A stretch of 64,000 bases of DNA. Source: Gaiella sp. (GTDB taxonomy: Bacteria > Actinomycetota > Thermoleophilia > Gaiellales > Gaiellaceae). The first letter of the stretch is position 1, and every line of letters begins with the position of its first letter. The notes beneath the pieces were generated by a model. The model had not been told where the DNA came from, did no database searches, and saw nothing but the letters and a program-made list of their open reading frames with translations. Positions 28,850-36,689 of the stretch are shown here, one piece after another. The stretch covers positions 2,846,622 through 2,910,621 of the forward strand of contig JAOSJZ010000001.1 in the NCBI GenBank assembly GCA_027493885.1. Direction: 5' to 3'. Position numbers and translations under genes: made by a program.

Positions 28850-29998
28850 TCATTCGCCGAACCAGTGATCGAGGTGCTCGCGCTCGAAGTCGGCTTTGTC
28901 GCCGGCGCGCTCGGCGCTGGGACAGCCGATGGTGACGATCGGCTCGGGCGTCGCGTACCAGTCGCCTTCGACGCGCGCGGCCGACTCCGCGCCGAGCTCG
29001 ATGGGACAGTAGCCCTTGCCGTCGAACAGCGGCGGCGGTTCCGCACCGGAGATCTCGGCGGCGATTGCGCGGGCCACGCGGAGTCCTTGCAACTCCGCCA
29101 TGACCTCGGCCTTCGGCAGCGGAAGTCCGTTGGAAAGCGGGATGAGCGTCACGTCGCCGACCGCGTACACGCGGGGATGCGACGTCTCGAGCGTCCCGGA
29201 GTCGACGGCGATCCAGCCGTGCGATCCGGTGAGGCCGCTTTCGGAAACGACTTCGGGTACGCGGTGCGGCGGTACGACAATCAGGAGATCGACGGGCTGG
29301 TCGCCGCCGTCCTCGAATACGATGAGTCCGGCCTCGACACGGGCGACCTTCGCCGCGACGCGGGAAGTGATCCCGCGCGAAGCGAGTTGCTCCGCCATCC
29401 AGTCGGAGCCCGCGCGGCCGGCGTTCGGCATCAGCATGGGCTGGAGGGTCACGACCGAGAGATCGGTGTGCTCCCGCAGGCCGCGACTGCGTAGGTGCTC
29501 ATCGACGTGAAGTGCGCACTCGTACGGCGCCGGCGGGCACGGGTACGGCGCACCCGCGACGAGCACGACGATCCGGCCGCGGTCGAAGTCCGCGAGCGCC
29601 TGCGCGGCGGCGGCGATCCCGGCGAACGCCCAGACGTCGTGCCCGTGCTCGGCGAGTCCGGGCACGAGGTCGGGACGTGAAATGCCGCCGAGCGCGACTA
29701 TGAGGTGATCCGCCGAAACGGTGCCCGCACTCGTCTCGGCGGATCGTTCCGCGGGGTCGATCGACGTGATCTCGGCCTGGACGAACTCGATCCCGTGCCG
29801 CCCGAGCAGCCCTCGTTGCCGGCTGCCTCGGGCGACGGTTCCTGTTCCGACGAGATCCCACAGCTTGCGCAGGCCCATCGCGAACGCGGGCGTCTGATCG
29901 ACGAGCACCACCTCGTGGTCGGGCTGCAGGCGCCGTAGCTCGACTCCTGCGGCGATGCCGCCAAACCCGCCGCCCAGGATGAGTGTCCGTCCACTCAC
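28850..29998 (-). CDS. NAD(P)/FAD-dependent oxidoreductase, sulfide:quinone reductase-like
   Basis: The 382-residue flavoprotein has an N-terminal FAD motif TLILGGGFGGIAAGVELRRL, a second dinucleotide region, and the late VYAVGDVTLIPLSNGLPLPK that binds the flavin and quinone side. PYPCPPAPYECAL holds two Cys in the region where SQR and flavocytochrome c sulfide dehydrogenases place redox Cys. It lacks the C-terminal membrane-anchor helix typical of NDH-2. Probable role: oxidation of sulfide or a persulfide, or quinone reduction. The start GTG 29998 overlaps the previous stop (GTGA). It is the last gene of the peroxiredoxin operon. Confidence 0.8.
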   Translation of the reverse strand: MSGRTLILGGGFGGIAAGVELRRLQPDHEVVLVDQTPAFAMGLRKLWDLVGTGTVARGSRQRGLLGRHGIEFVQAEITSIDPAERSAETSAGTVSADHLIVALGGISRPDLVPGLAEHGHDVWAFAGIAAAAQALADFDRGRIVVLVAGAPYPCPPAPYECALHVDEHLRSRGLREHTDLSVVTLQPMLMPNAGRAGSDWMAEQLASRGITSRVAAKVARVEAGLIVFEDGGDQPVDLLIVVPPHRVPEVVSESGLTGSHGWIAVDSGTLETSHPRVYAVGDVTLIPLSNGLPLPKAEVMAELQGLRVARAIAAEISGAEPPPLFDGKGYCPIELGAESAARVEGDWYATPEPIVTIGCPSAERAGDKADFEREHLDHWFGE

Positions 29999-30759
29999 TC
30001 GGGAGTCCAGGTCCGCAGCGTGGCCGTGTCCTCGTCGAAGACGGTGGTGAAGAAGCCGTCGATCATCGCGAGCTCCTCGGCCTCTGACATCCCTGGCAGT
30101 GCCGGGAAGTCGCCTTCGAGATCGACCTTCGTCCGATCGCCGAGCGGGGTGTACGTGTGCACGAACCTGGCGCCGTCGAACGGCCCGCCGCTCATCGTCG
30201 TCTCGATCCCGTTCGGCGGGTCGAGCCGGTGTTCGATCGTCGTCTCGAATGTCGACCCGTCGGGGTTGAAGACCTCGGCGCTCACGGTGACCAAGCCGTC
30301 CGAGATGCGGTCGAGGCGATGGCTCTTGAACGCGACGTGCGGGTGGCCTCCGGCGCTCATGTACCGGAACAGCTTGTCCGGGGTGGCGTCGAACGTCGCG
30401 ATTCCCTCCTTCTTGTAGTGCACGCTCATCAATTCTTCCTCCTCTTCGTTCGTGGTGCCGTCCTTCGCCGACGCGATCAGCGCCAGCTCGGCCGGCTGGA
30501 ACTCGTCGACGTGTTGCAGGACCTGCGCCATCCGCTCGCGGAACTGGGACGAGCTCTTCCAGCCTCTGACCTCTTCGAGGCTCGCCCAGTCGCCGAAGCT
30601 GACGAACTGCTCGGGCTCGCGGAGGTCGCGGGCGAGCTGCAGCCGGCCGGCGCCCGGCATGCTGCTCGCCCAGGCAGCGAACTGCTTCCAGGCGGCGACG
30701 AAGGCGTCCTCGCTGCCGGCGTTCGGCTTCCAGGTGCCGGATGTGTAGATCGTGCTCAT
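29995..30759 (-). CDS. fused ABM monooxygenase-like and SRPBCC domain protein
   Basis: One 254-residue frame with no stop joins two domains. Residues 1-100 form an antibiotic-biosynthesis-monooxygenase dimeric barrel (MSTIYTSGTWKPNAGSEDAF, RDLREPEQFVSFGDWASLEE). Residues 111-254 form an SRPBCC/START-like barrel (HYKKEGIATFDATPDKLFRY, FVHTYTPLGDRTKVDLEGDF). The linker NEEEEEL is encoded by a GAGGAGGAA stretch that is also a good ribosome site for the internal ATG at 30429, so both a fusion and a free SRPBCC protein may be made. It is coupled to the peroxiredoxin gene (ATGA overlap). Confidence 0.8.
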   Translation of the reverse strand: MSTIYTSGTWKPNAGSEDAFVAAWKQFAAWASSMPGAGRLQLARDLREPEQFVSFGDWASLEEVRGWKSSSQFRERMAQVLQHVDEFQPAELALIASAKDGTTNEEEEELMSVHYKKEGIATFDATPDKLFRYMSAGGHPHVAFKSHRLDRISDGLVTVSAEVFNPDGSTFETTIEHRLDPPNGIETTMSGGPFDGARFVHTYTPLGDRTKVDLEGDFPALPGMSEAEELAMIDGFFTTVFDEDTATLRTWTPE

Positions 30760-31430
30760 GCCGCCCTCTTCTCGGGGTTGGGTTGCGGGACGATCCGGAT
30801 GTAAGGCTTTGGCGCTCGCCACTCGCCGAAGAGCTGCTTGGCCTCGTCGGTGGAGACGGAGCCGGAGATGATCACATCCTCGCCGTGCCGCCAATTGACC
30901 GGCGTGGAGACCTTGTGCTCGGCAGTCAACTGGAGCGAGTCGATCACCCGCAGCACCTCGTCGAAATTGCGACCGGTGCTCATCGGGTAGACGAGGATCA
31001 GCTTGACCTTCTTGTCCGGGCCGATCACGAACACGTTGCGTACGGTCTGGTTGTCGGCCGCGGTGCGGTCGGCGGGATCGCCGGAGACGTCGGCGCCGAG
31101 CATCCCGTACAGCTTCGAGACCGTGAAGTCGGCGTCGCCGATGATCGGGTAGTTGGGCCGCGAGCCCTGCGTCTCCTCGATGTCGTCGGCCCAGACCTCG
31201 TGCTTGTCGATCGGATCGACGGAGAGGCCGACGATCTTGGTGTTGCGCCTGTCGAACTCGGGCTTGATCTTCGCCATGTACCCGAGCTCGGTGGTGCAGA
31301 CGGGCGTGAAGTCCTTCGGGTGCGAGAAGAGCACGGCCCACGAGTCGCCGATCCACTCGTGGAAGCTGATCGGGCCTTCCGTGCTCTCTGCTTGGAAGTT
31401 CGGGGCTGTGTCGCCGAGCCGAATACTCAT
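30756..31430 (-). CDS. 1-Cys peroxiredoxin (Prx6/AhpC-TSA type)
   Basis: A 224-residue peroxiredoxin with the peroxidatic Cys in FTPVCTTELG, the Arg-containing VYPMSTGRNFDEVLRVIDSL block and the long C-terminal domain typical of Prx6 (VNWRHGEDVIISGSVS). It reduces hydroperoxides in the cytoplasm; in the 1-Cys class the partner thiol comes from another protein or small thiol. ATG 31430 follows AGGAGGAG. It is the first gene of a three-gene operon downstream of the BTAD regulator. Confidence 0.93.
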   Translation of the reverse strand: MSIRLGDTAPNFQAESTEGPISFHEWIGDSWAVLFSHPKDFTPVCTTELGYMAKIKPEFDRRNTKIVGLSVDPIDKHEVWADDIEETQGSRPNYPIIGDADFTVSKLYGMLGADVSGDPADRTAADNQTVRNVFVIGPDKKVKLILVYPMSTGRNFDEVLRVIDSLQLTAEHKVSTPVNWRHGEDVIISGSVSTDEAKQLFGEWRAPKPYIRIVPQPNPEKRAA

Positions 31431-31502
31431 CTCCTCCTCCTCGTGTCGCGGTTGACGAGGAGGAAGCTATGAGGCGCACGTTCCCCGGGCGTTCCCCGGA
31501 AG

Positions 31503-33491
31503 CTAGAAGGCCGCGGCCTGCTCGCGCGAGCGGTGCAACCAGTACGGCTGCCCGGCGCGCTCGTACAAGCCGGCGGCGGCCTCGAACCGTTCCCGGGCGT
31601 GGGCGGAATCGCCGTCGGCAGCGGCGACGCTCGCTGCCGCCGACTCCGCCATCGCCCACCACGCGGAGCTGTCGAACATGCCCGCCACGCCCCTCGCCGC
31701 GTCGGCGTACGGGCGCGCGCCGTCGCGGTTCTCGAGCCTCGTCAGGGCCTCGGCCGCGATGGGATTGAGAAGGGCGCTGCAACTCGGGCAGTCGCCGTAG
31801 CGCGCGGCGGCTGCGCCGGCGGCACGAACGGAGCGCGCGGCCGCCTCGGGATCGCCCCGCTCAATCTGGGCGAACGCGGCGGTCGCGTAGATGCGGCCCC
31901 ACATGTGCCTCGCCATCGGCGAGACGGTTGCGATCGCCGAGGCCTTTCGGAGCAGACCGTCGGCGTCGTCCGGAGCTCCGCGGCAGACTGCGAGCTCGGC
32001 GAGCCGCTGCCAGGGAAGCGCGCCAGACCTCGTCCCCAGCGACGCGTGCAGGTCGCAGCTCCGCTCGAGACATCCGGCGGCCTCGTCCCAGCGCGCCTGC
32101 AGTAGGAGCGATTCGCCGAGCAGGCACCAGGCGAAAGCCTGTGCGCGTACGGCGTCGCTGCGCTCGGACAGCGCCAGCATGCGCCTCGCGTACTCCTCGA
32201 CGCCCTCGAAGAGACCGTCGCCGTAGAGGTGGTACTGCCCGATGCAGTGGTGGATGTCGAACACGCGCGCGGGTGGAGCGCCCGCGTGGCCGGCTTGGCT
32301 GCGCTCGATTTCGAGCGCGAGGCCGCGTCGCCAGTCGCCCCGCATGTGGGAGACGATCGCGAGCGCCTCCTGCGCGGCCGCCAGATCGTCCGGGTCACCG
32401 ACACTCTGCGCGAGGTCGCGCGCCCACTCCGCAAGCGCCTGGGCCCGGTCGAGGTCGCCGCGCTCCCACGCCTGGTTCGCGCGCACGCAGACGAGGCGCG
32501 CCCGCTCGGCCGGATCCGCCGACAGCTGCTCGGCGGCCCGTAGATGCGCATCGGCCTCCTCGGCGTCGTGTTGCATCAACAACGCCTGCGCAGCCCGGCG
32601 ATGCAATCGTCCCGCGACAGCCGGCGCATCCGCAGCATCGAGAGCGAGCGAGAACGCCTTCACGGCGCCGTTCGTATCGCCTGCGACGACGCGCAGCTCG
32701 CCGACGCGCTCCCACAGCTCGGCGGCGAGCTCGGGCTCCGCCGTCTGCCCGGAGCGCACCTCCTCGTACAGGCGTTGCGCCTCCGGCGTCGGCTCGACTC
32801 CGAGCTCCGTCTCGAGCAGCTCGCGCAGCTGCTCGTAGCGGCGCAACGCCTCGCCGCGACGGCCGGCGAGCGCATGCAGGCGGATCAAGAGCAGATGCCC
32901 TTCCTCCCGCAGCGGCTCGACAGAAACCAGCCGGCCCGCGGCCGCTATCGCCCCGTCGATCTCACCGCGCGCTTCGAGCAGCCCGGCGAGCTCTTCGAGC
33001 AGGGTGACGAACTCCGCGTGGAGCTCGTCACGGTACGCGATCGTCCACTCCTCGTAACGATCGTCCGGCAGCAGCCCGTTTCCGTAGAGCTCGACCGCCT
33101 CTTCGTAGAACTTCGGCTCACCGGCTCGACGCGCGCTCGCGACCGCCGCGCGCCACGCGACCACGTCGATCGACAAGTGCTCGGACGGCAGGGAGAGAAC
33201 GTCTCCAACCGAGACGATCGAGCTCATGTCCCCCCTGTCTGTATCGACTGCCCGCCGTGCGTAGTGCACGGCCTTGCGGAGGTTGGCCGCCGCAGCCGTC
33301 GGAGCGAGCTCCGGCCAGAGCGCGTCCATCGCCTGCTCGCGGTGCATGCGATAACCGCGCGCCAACGCGAGCAGCTTGAGGAGACCAGCGGCCTTGCTGC
33401 GCCGCCACGCCTCCGCCGGAACCGCGCGCGTCCCCACAAAGACGCGAAAGCCGCCGAGCAACTCGATGCGAACCGCCGGAGAGTCCACCAC
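31503..33491 (-). CDS. BTAD/SARP-like transcriptional activator with TPR region
   Basis: The 662-residue regulator has an N-terminal winged-helix domain of the OmpR/SARP kind (RIELLGGFRVFVGTRAVPAE, AANLRKAVHYARRAVDTDRG). A bacterial transcriptional activation domain follows (YEEAVELYGNGLLPDDRYEE, RYEQLRELLETELGVEPTPE), then a long TPR tail. Such proteins bind direct repeats and activate nearby operons; here the peroxiredoxin operon starts 72 bases downstream on the same strand. GTG 33491 (or 33488) precedes the first conserved strand; the open frame continues to 33608 with no conservation. Confidence 0.85.
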   Translation of the reverse strand: MVDSPAVRIELLGGFRVFVGTRAVPAEAWRRSKAAGLLKLLALARGYRMHREQAMDALWPELAPTAAAANLRKAVHYARRAVDTDRGDMSSIVSVGDVLSLPSEHLSIDVVAWRAAVASARRAGEPKFYEEAVELYGNGLLPDDRYEEWTIAYRDELHAEFVTLLEELAGLLEARGEIDGAIAAAGRLVSVEPLREEGHLLLIRLHALAGRRGEALRRYEQLRELLETELGVEPTPEAQRLYEEVRSGQTAEPELAAELWERVGELRVVAGDTNGAVKAFSLALDAADAPAVAGRLHRRAAQALLMQHDAEEADAHLRAAEQLSADPAERARLVCVRANQAWERGDLDRAQALAEWARDLAQSVGDPDDLAAAQEALAIVSHMRGDWRRGLALEIERSQAGHAGAPPARVFDIHHCIGQYHLYGDGLFEGVEEYARRMLALSERSDAVRAQAFAWCLLGESLLLQARWDEAAGCLERSCDLHASLGTRSGALPWQRLAELAVCRGAPDDADGLLRKASAIATVSPMARHMWGRIYATAAFAQIERGDPEAAARSVRAAGAAAARYGDCPSCSALLNPIAAEALTRLENRDGARPYADAARGVAGMFDSSAWWAMAESAAASVAAADGDSAHARERFEAAAGLYERAGQPYWLHRSREQAAAF

Positions 33492-33580
33492 GCGAGAACG
33501 ATAGTCGCTCAAACCGAGGCTCCCGAGCCGCAACCAGCAGCCGGGCTGCGCTCCGCCCGTGCGCCTGCGCGGCTTCGGAA

Positions 33581-33600
33581 AAATATGTCCGAATGTGTCC
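33581..33600. repeat. possible copy 3 of the heptamer motif, upstream of the BTAD gene
   Basis: TATGTCC and TGTGTCC end at 33590 and 33600, 10 bp apart, about 95 bases upstream of the BTAD start. It resembles the motifs at 15.0 and 28.5 kb but with 10-bp spacing. Confidence 0.3.
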
Positions 33601-33653
33601 CGGCTCATCCATCATCGTCCAAAATGGACAACAAAACATGCCTCTTTGCAGTC

Positions 33654-33700
33654 AAGCCCTCTGGCGGACTCGAACCGCCGACCCCTCCTTACCATGAAGG
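33654..33700 (-). repeat. att copy of a tRNA-Thr 3' part (B)
   Basis: Matches the tRNA-Thr from acceptor through the anticodon (GCCCTCTGGCGGACTCGAAC then CTCCTTACCAT). Compared with the real tRNA it has paired changes in the T-stem (GGCGG/CCGCC for GACGG/CCGTC) and one C fewer, so it derives from a different tRNA-Thr allele. It bounds the 4-kb element on the left. Confidence 0.8.
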
Positions 33701-33942
33701 TTCCGGCTCGGTACGGGAGAACACGTGCGGGCATTTGCGAGCGTGATTGACCTGCAATTCCGCCCCTTCTTCCGTGTCACCCATGTTCGCGGTATTCCGC
33801 TCGTGTAGCTGACGTACCCGTGTGGTACCGCGGACTGTTGTCTGTTTTCTAAATAGACGACATCTCTCGGCCGCATCCGTCGAGACGCCCGCGGGCGCCC
33901 CGTGGCGCCCGGAATCTGTCCCCAGGACCTGTCCCCAGCGGG
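33701..33942. other. non-coding stretch beside att B
   Basis: No protein-like reading frame on either strand. A frame reading through the tRNA fragment on the minus strand is an artefact. The only structure seen is the att sequence itself. Confidence 0.5.
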
Positions 33943-34353
33943 TCAGCCGGACTGCAGCGGCAGCAGGCGCGGCCGGATCGTCTTTGCGAGCTGTTTTGGT
34001 GTGAGGTCGGCGCTCAGGTCGATGATCCAGGCGGCGAGTTTGGGGTCGGTTGCCTCGACGCGGTGGCCGTTCGCTTCGAGGAAGGTGAGCATGGCGACGA
34101 GGGCGAGTCGCTTGTTGCCGTCGAGGAAGGCTTGGCTCTCGGCGATGCCGTGTGCGAGCAACGCCGCCTGCAGGGCGAGGTCGGCGTTCTGGTAGTGCGC
34201 GTAGCTCGCCGGCCGCCCGAGCGCTCCCTCGAGGGCGGGGCGGGAGCGCAAGAGTAGGGCTGCGTGCTCGGCCGTGCCGTCGATGATCGCGGCGTAGAGC
34301 TCGAGCGCGTCCTCCAGCGTGAGGTAGGCCAGCTCGAGGTCGTCCTCGGCCAC
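33943..34353 (-). CDS. Doc/Fic-family death-on-curing protein with altered catalytic motif
   Basis: The 136-residue Doc-like protein opens LAYLTLEDALELYAAIIDGT, with the central block HGIAESQAFLDGNKRLALVA and FLEANGHRV. Fic/Doc enzymes modify targets such as EF-Tu through the motif HxFx(D/A)(G/A)NKR. Here Gln stands where the catalytic His is expected (QAFLDGNKR), while Asp, Asn, Lys and Arg are kept. The protein may be inactive or work as a binding protein. The gene lies 12 bases after the AbrB-type antitoxin gene and forms a normal toxin-antitoxin pair with it. Confidence 0.82.
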   Translation of the reverse strand: MAEDDLELAYLTLEDALELYAAIIDGTAEHAALLLRSRPALEGALGRPASYAHYQNADLALQAALLAHGIAESQAFLDGNKRLALVAMLTFLEANGHRVEATDPKLAAWIIDLSADLTPKQLAKTIRPRLLPLQSG

Positions 34354-34365
34354 TGCCGGCCGAGG

Positions 34366-34605
34366 CTAGCGGTCGGGGTCGTGCTCGGCCAGGATCCGCA
34401 GCGCCTCGGGGTGGTCGGCGACGACGCGGCGACCGATCTCGGCGATCTGCTCGCGCAGCTTCTCGGTCGGCAGCAGGCGCAGCTCGCCGCCGGGGAGCTC
34501 CTCGATGAGCACGCTCGTGCCGGGCGTGTAGCCGTTGGCCTCGTACTCGCGCGGGATCGAGACGACGTTGCTGTTGCCGACGCGACGCACCTTTACGATC
34601 TTCAT
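34366..34605 (-). CDS. AbrB/MazE-type antitoxin
   Basis: A 79-residue SpoVT-AbrB swapped-hairpin protein: MKIVKVRRVGNSNVVSIPRE, followed by TPGTSVLIEELPGGELRLLP and a C-terminal helix for toxin binding. It is the probable antitoxin and repressor for the following Doc-like gene. ATG 34605 is seven bases after TATACT on the minus strand, so the transcript is probably leaderless; the promoter lies inside the vapC remnant. Confidence 0.82.
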   Translation of the reverse strand: MKIVKVRRVGNSNVVSIPREYEANGYTPGTSVLIEELPGGELRLLPTEKLREQIAEIGRRVVADHPEALRILAEHDPDR

Positions 34606-34700
34606 GGCGTGAAGTATATACACGGATGTCCGACACGATTGGGGCTGTGATCTCGCGGGTCGGCGGCCGCGAGCGGCACGCTCGTGTCGACGATGAGCAA
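34602..34700 (-). pseudogene. truncated VapC (PIN) toxin start
   Basis: From TTG 34700 the frame gives LLIVDTSVPLAAADPRDHS, the first strand of a PIN nuclease with its catalytic Asp, then unrelated residues and TGA at 34602-34604. About 110 residues of the normal PIN domain are missing. The preceding ribbon-helix-helix antitoxin is intact, so the toxin was lost by deletion to the AbrB promoter. Confidence 0.65.
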
Positions 34701-34703
34701 GCG

Positions 34704-34934
34704 TCAGTCGCGGCCGAAGCCGTCTGCGAGCAGGTCGTCGGCGTCAAGCGCGCGACGTCCGGAGGTCGAGGCGCCGAGCCCGATGAAGGAGAGCTTCCGC
34801 TCCTCGCTCGGGGACTCGGGTGGGAGCGTTTCGGCCAGCTCGGCGATAACGACGTCGATGCTGACGCCGCGCCGTTCGGCCTCGGCCCGGAGCCGTGCGA
34901 GCACGTGTGCGGAGATCTCGACGGTCAGCGTCAT
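34704..34934 (-). CDS. ribbon-helix-helix antitoxin (VapB-like)
   Basis: A 76-residue protein opening MTLTVEISAHVLARLRAEAE, RRGVSIDVVIAELAE, a ribbon-helix-helix DNA-binding unit, followed by a toxin-binding tail with LSFIGLGASTSGRRALDADD and LLADGFGRD. The tail is typical of VapB partners of PIN toxins. The cognate vapC downstream is cut to its first strand. Its ATG overlaps the stop of the helicase gene by 4 bases. Confidence 0.8.
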   Translation of the reverse strand: MTLTVEISAHVLARLRAEAERRGVSIDVVIAELAETLPPESPSEERKLSFIGLGASTSGRRALDADDLLADGFGRD

Positions 34935-36520
34935 GCAGCCAGTGTAGGAACGGTGAGTTGCGGCGAGCTCGCGGCCTGGCCGGTCTCCCTGAAGCCCAGC
35001 TGTGTGTAGGTCGCGAGCCGGCGGGTGTGCATCGCTCGGAGCACGGGCACGCGGACGTCCGCGTAGTCGTAGACGCACACGCTCGTCTTGTTGTCGTGGG
35101 CGCGCAGGAGCCTGCCGGTGTATCGGACGAGCCGGCCTTTGAAGGAGACCGGGAAGGCGAGGAAGAGGGTGTCGAGTTGCGGGCAGTCGAAGCCCTCTCC
35201 GAGGTACTGGCCGGTCGCGACGACGACGAGCGGTTCCGAGGGCGGTGTCCGCTCGATCTCCTCGAGGAGAGCGGCCCGCGCCCGCCTGCCGAGGGCGCCT
35301 TCGAGAACGACCGGGGAGAAGCCTCGGCTTCGGAGCCCTTCGGCGAGCAGGTTGCAGTGCTCTTTCCACTGGCTGAGCACGAGGCAGCGCTTGCCTCGCG
35401 CGACCGCGTCACGGATGTCGTCGCAGACGAGGATGGTGCGCTCCTCGTTCTCGACGAGCAGACGGAACAGCTCCTGGATCGGTGCCTCCGCGCCGGCGAC
35501 CGTGAACGCGGTCTCGCGCACCTCGAGGGCGCGGGCAATCGGCCCGGCCGCGTCGTTGGCGCTGTCGATCTGGTAGCGAACCGGGCCGCACTGCATGGTG
35601 ATGATCTCCTGGAGCCCGTCCCGCCGGTAGCGGGTGGCGGTGAGCCCGAGGAAGTGGCGGGCCGGCGCTCGCCGAACTGCGGTCTCGAAGGAGAACGCGG
35701 GCAGGTGGTGGCACTCGTCGACGACGATGAGACCATAGGCGGCGAAGAACGCCCCCAGGTCTTCGATCGCCTTGAGGCTCTGGATCATCGCCAGGTCGAC
35801 GACGCCGGTCAGCTTGCGTCTGCCGCCGCCTCGCTGTCCGATCTGCCGCGGTGCGAGACCGAGGAGGGCTTCGAGTTGCGCGCGCCACTGGTCGAGCAGC
35901 GGCTTGCTGTGGGCGAGGATCAGCGCCGGCAGCTTCCGTTCCGCGATCAGCGCACACGCCATCACCGTCTTGCCACTGCCGGGCGGCGCGACGAGCACGC
36001 CGCTGTCGTGCGCGAGCACGGCCTCGACCGCAGTCTGTTGGAGCGGCGTCAGTTCTGCGTGGAACTCGAGCGGCAGCCGGTCAGGCTGTCGTCGCCGGTC
36101 GTCGATCAGGAGGCGGCTGCCGGCGCTCGCGACCGCCTCCTCGACTTGGGCGAGCAGCCCGCGCGGAAGGTGCAGGTGGGTCAGGTCTTCCTCGTAGCAG
36201 CGGATCAGCCTCGGCGTCTGGTGGGTCGAGAGCCGCAGCCGCTGTCGCTCGTAGAAGAGCGGGCTGTGCAGCGAGGCAAGGTGCTTGAGTCTGGCGAGCA
36301 GCGACGGCGGCAGCGCGCCACGCGGAATCGCGAGATCGGTCGCGATCGTGCACGGCACTTCCTCGGGCGCGCGCTCGTCATGCGGTGCCCGCCAGCGCCC
36401 AGATAGGGCCTCGAGGCCGAAGGCGACCTCGTCGCCTTCGTCGAGGATCTGCTCGAGCTGTTCGCCCGAAACGCGCCCGAGCGAACGCAGGAATCCCCAC
36501 TGATCTGGCCATGGCTCCAT
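34931..36520 (-). CDS. DEAD/DEAH helicase, C-terminal part of a TOTE-type conflict protein
   Basis: The 529-residue SF2 helicase from ATG 36520 has Walker A APPGSGKT (178-185), DECH in VVDECHHL (268-271), GLTATRYRRDGL (motif III) and the RecA2 motifs ATGQYLGEGFDCPQLD and YTGRLLRAHD. In the same frame upstream of the ATG, up to about 36688, the sequence DRLFPNQDFRPQKGFGNLIA and ALPLQGRC is the end of an archaeo-eukaryotic primase domain, as in TOTE conflict systems, which combine primase, helicase and nuclease and are proposed to act against foreign DNA. The rest of the primase is gone at the junction with the integrase gene. The nuclease partner is not seen. Confidence 0.85.
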   Translation of the reverse strand: MEPWPDQWGFLRSLGRVSGEQLEQILDEGDEVAFGLEALSGRWRAPHDERAPEEVPCTIATDLAIPRGALPPSLLARLKHLASLHSPLFYERQRLRLSTHQTPRLIRCYEEDLTHLHLPRGLLAQVEEAVASAGSRLLIDDRRRQPDRLPLEFHAELTPLQQTAVEAVLAHDSGVLVAPPGSGKTVMACALIAERKLPALILAHSKPLLDQWRAQLEALLGLAPRQIGQRGGGRRKLTGVVDLAMIQSLKAIEDLGAFFAAYGLIVVDECHHLPAFSFETAVRRAPARHFLGLTATRYRRDGLQEIITMQCGPVRYQIDSANDAAGPIARALEVRETAFTVAGAEAPIQELFRLLVENEERTILVCDDIRDAVARGKRCLVLSQWKEHCNLLAEGLRSRGFSPVVLEGALGRRARAALLEEIERTPPSEPLVVVATGQYLGEGFDCPQLDTLFLAFPVSFKGRLVRYTGRLLRAHDNKTSVCVYDYADVRVPVLRAMHTRRLATYTQLGFRETGQAASSPQLTVPTLAA

Positions 36521-36689
36521 CGTCTCCGGGTCGAGGAAGACGCTCGTTCCGACGGTACGGCAGCGGCCCTGCAGCGGCAGCGCGATCAGGTTCCCGAACC
36601 CTTTCTGCGGCCGGAAGTCCTGGTTCGGGAACAGCCGGTCGTAGCTCGCGAGGTCGAGCTCGGCACGGCGGGCGATCGCGTCCCGGCAA

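Noticed and set aside
31995-32551. Alternative genes on either strand inside the BTAD regulator
   Set aside because: Ser/Arg-rich shadows; the 662-residue regulator is continuous with TPR character.
33581-33620. 10-bp periodic TCC ends as a four-unit repeat
   Set aside because: Only the first two units resemble each other (TGTCC); the rest is chance.
33652-33876. 74-residue minus-strand frame ending GKEGSAVRVRQRA
   Set aside because: It is the translation of the tRNA-Thr fragment at att B, a known annotation artefact.
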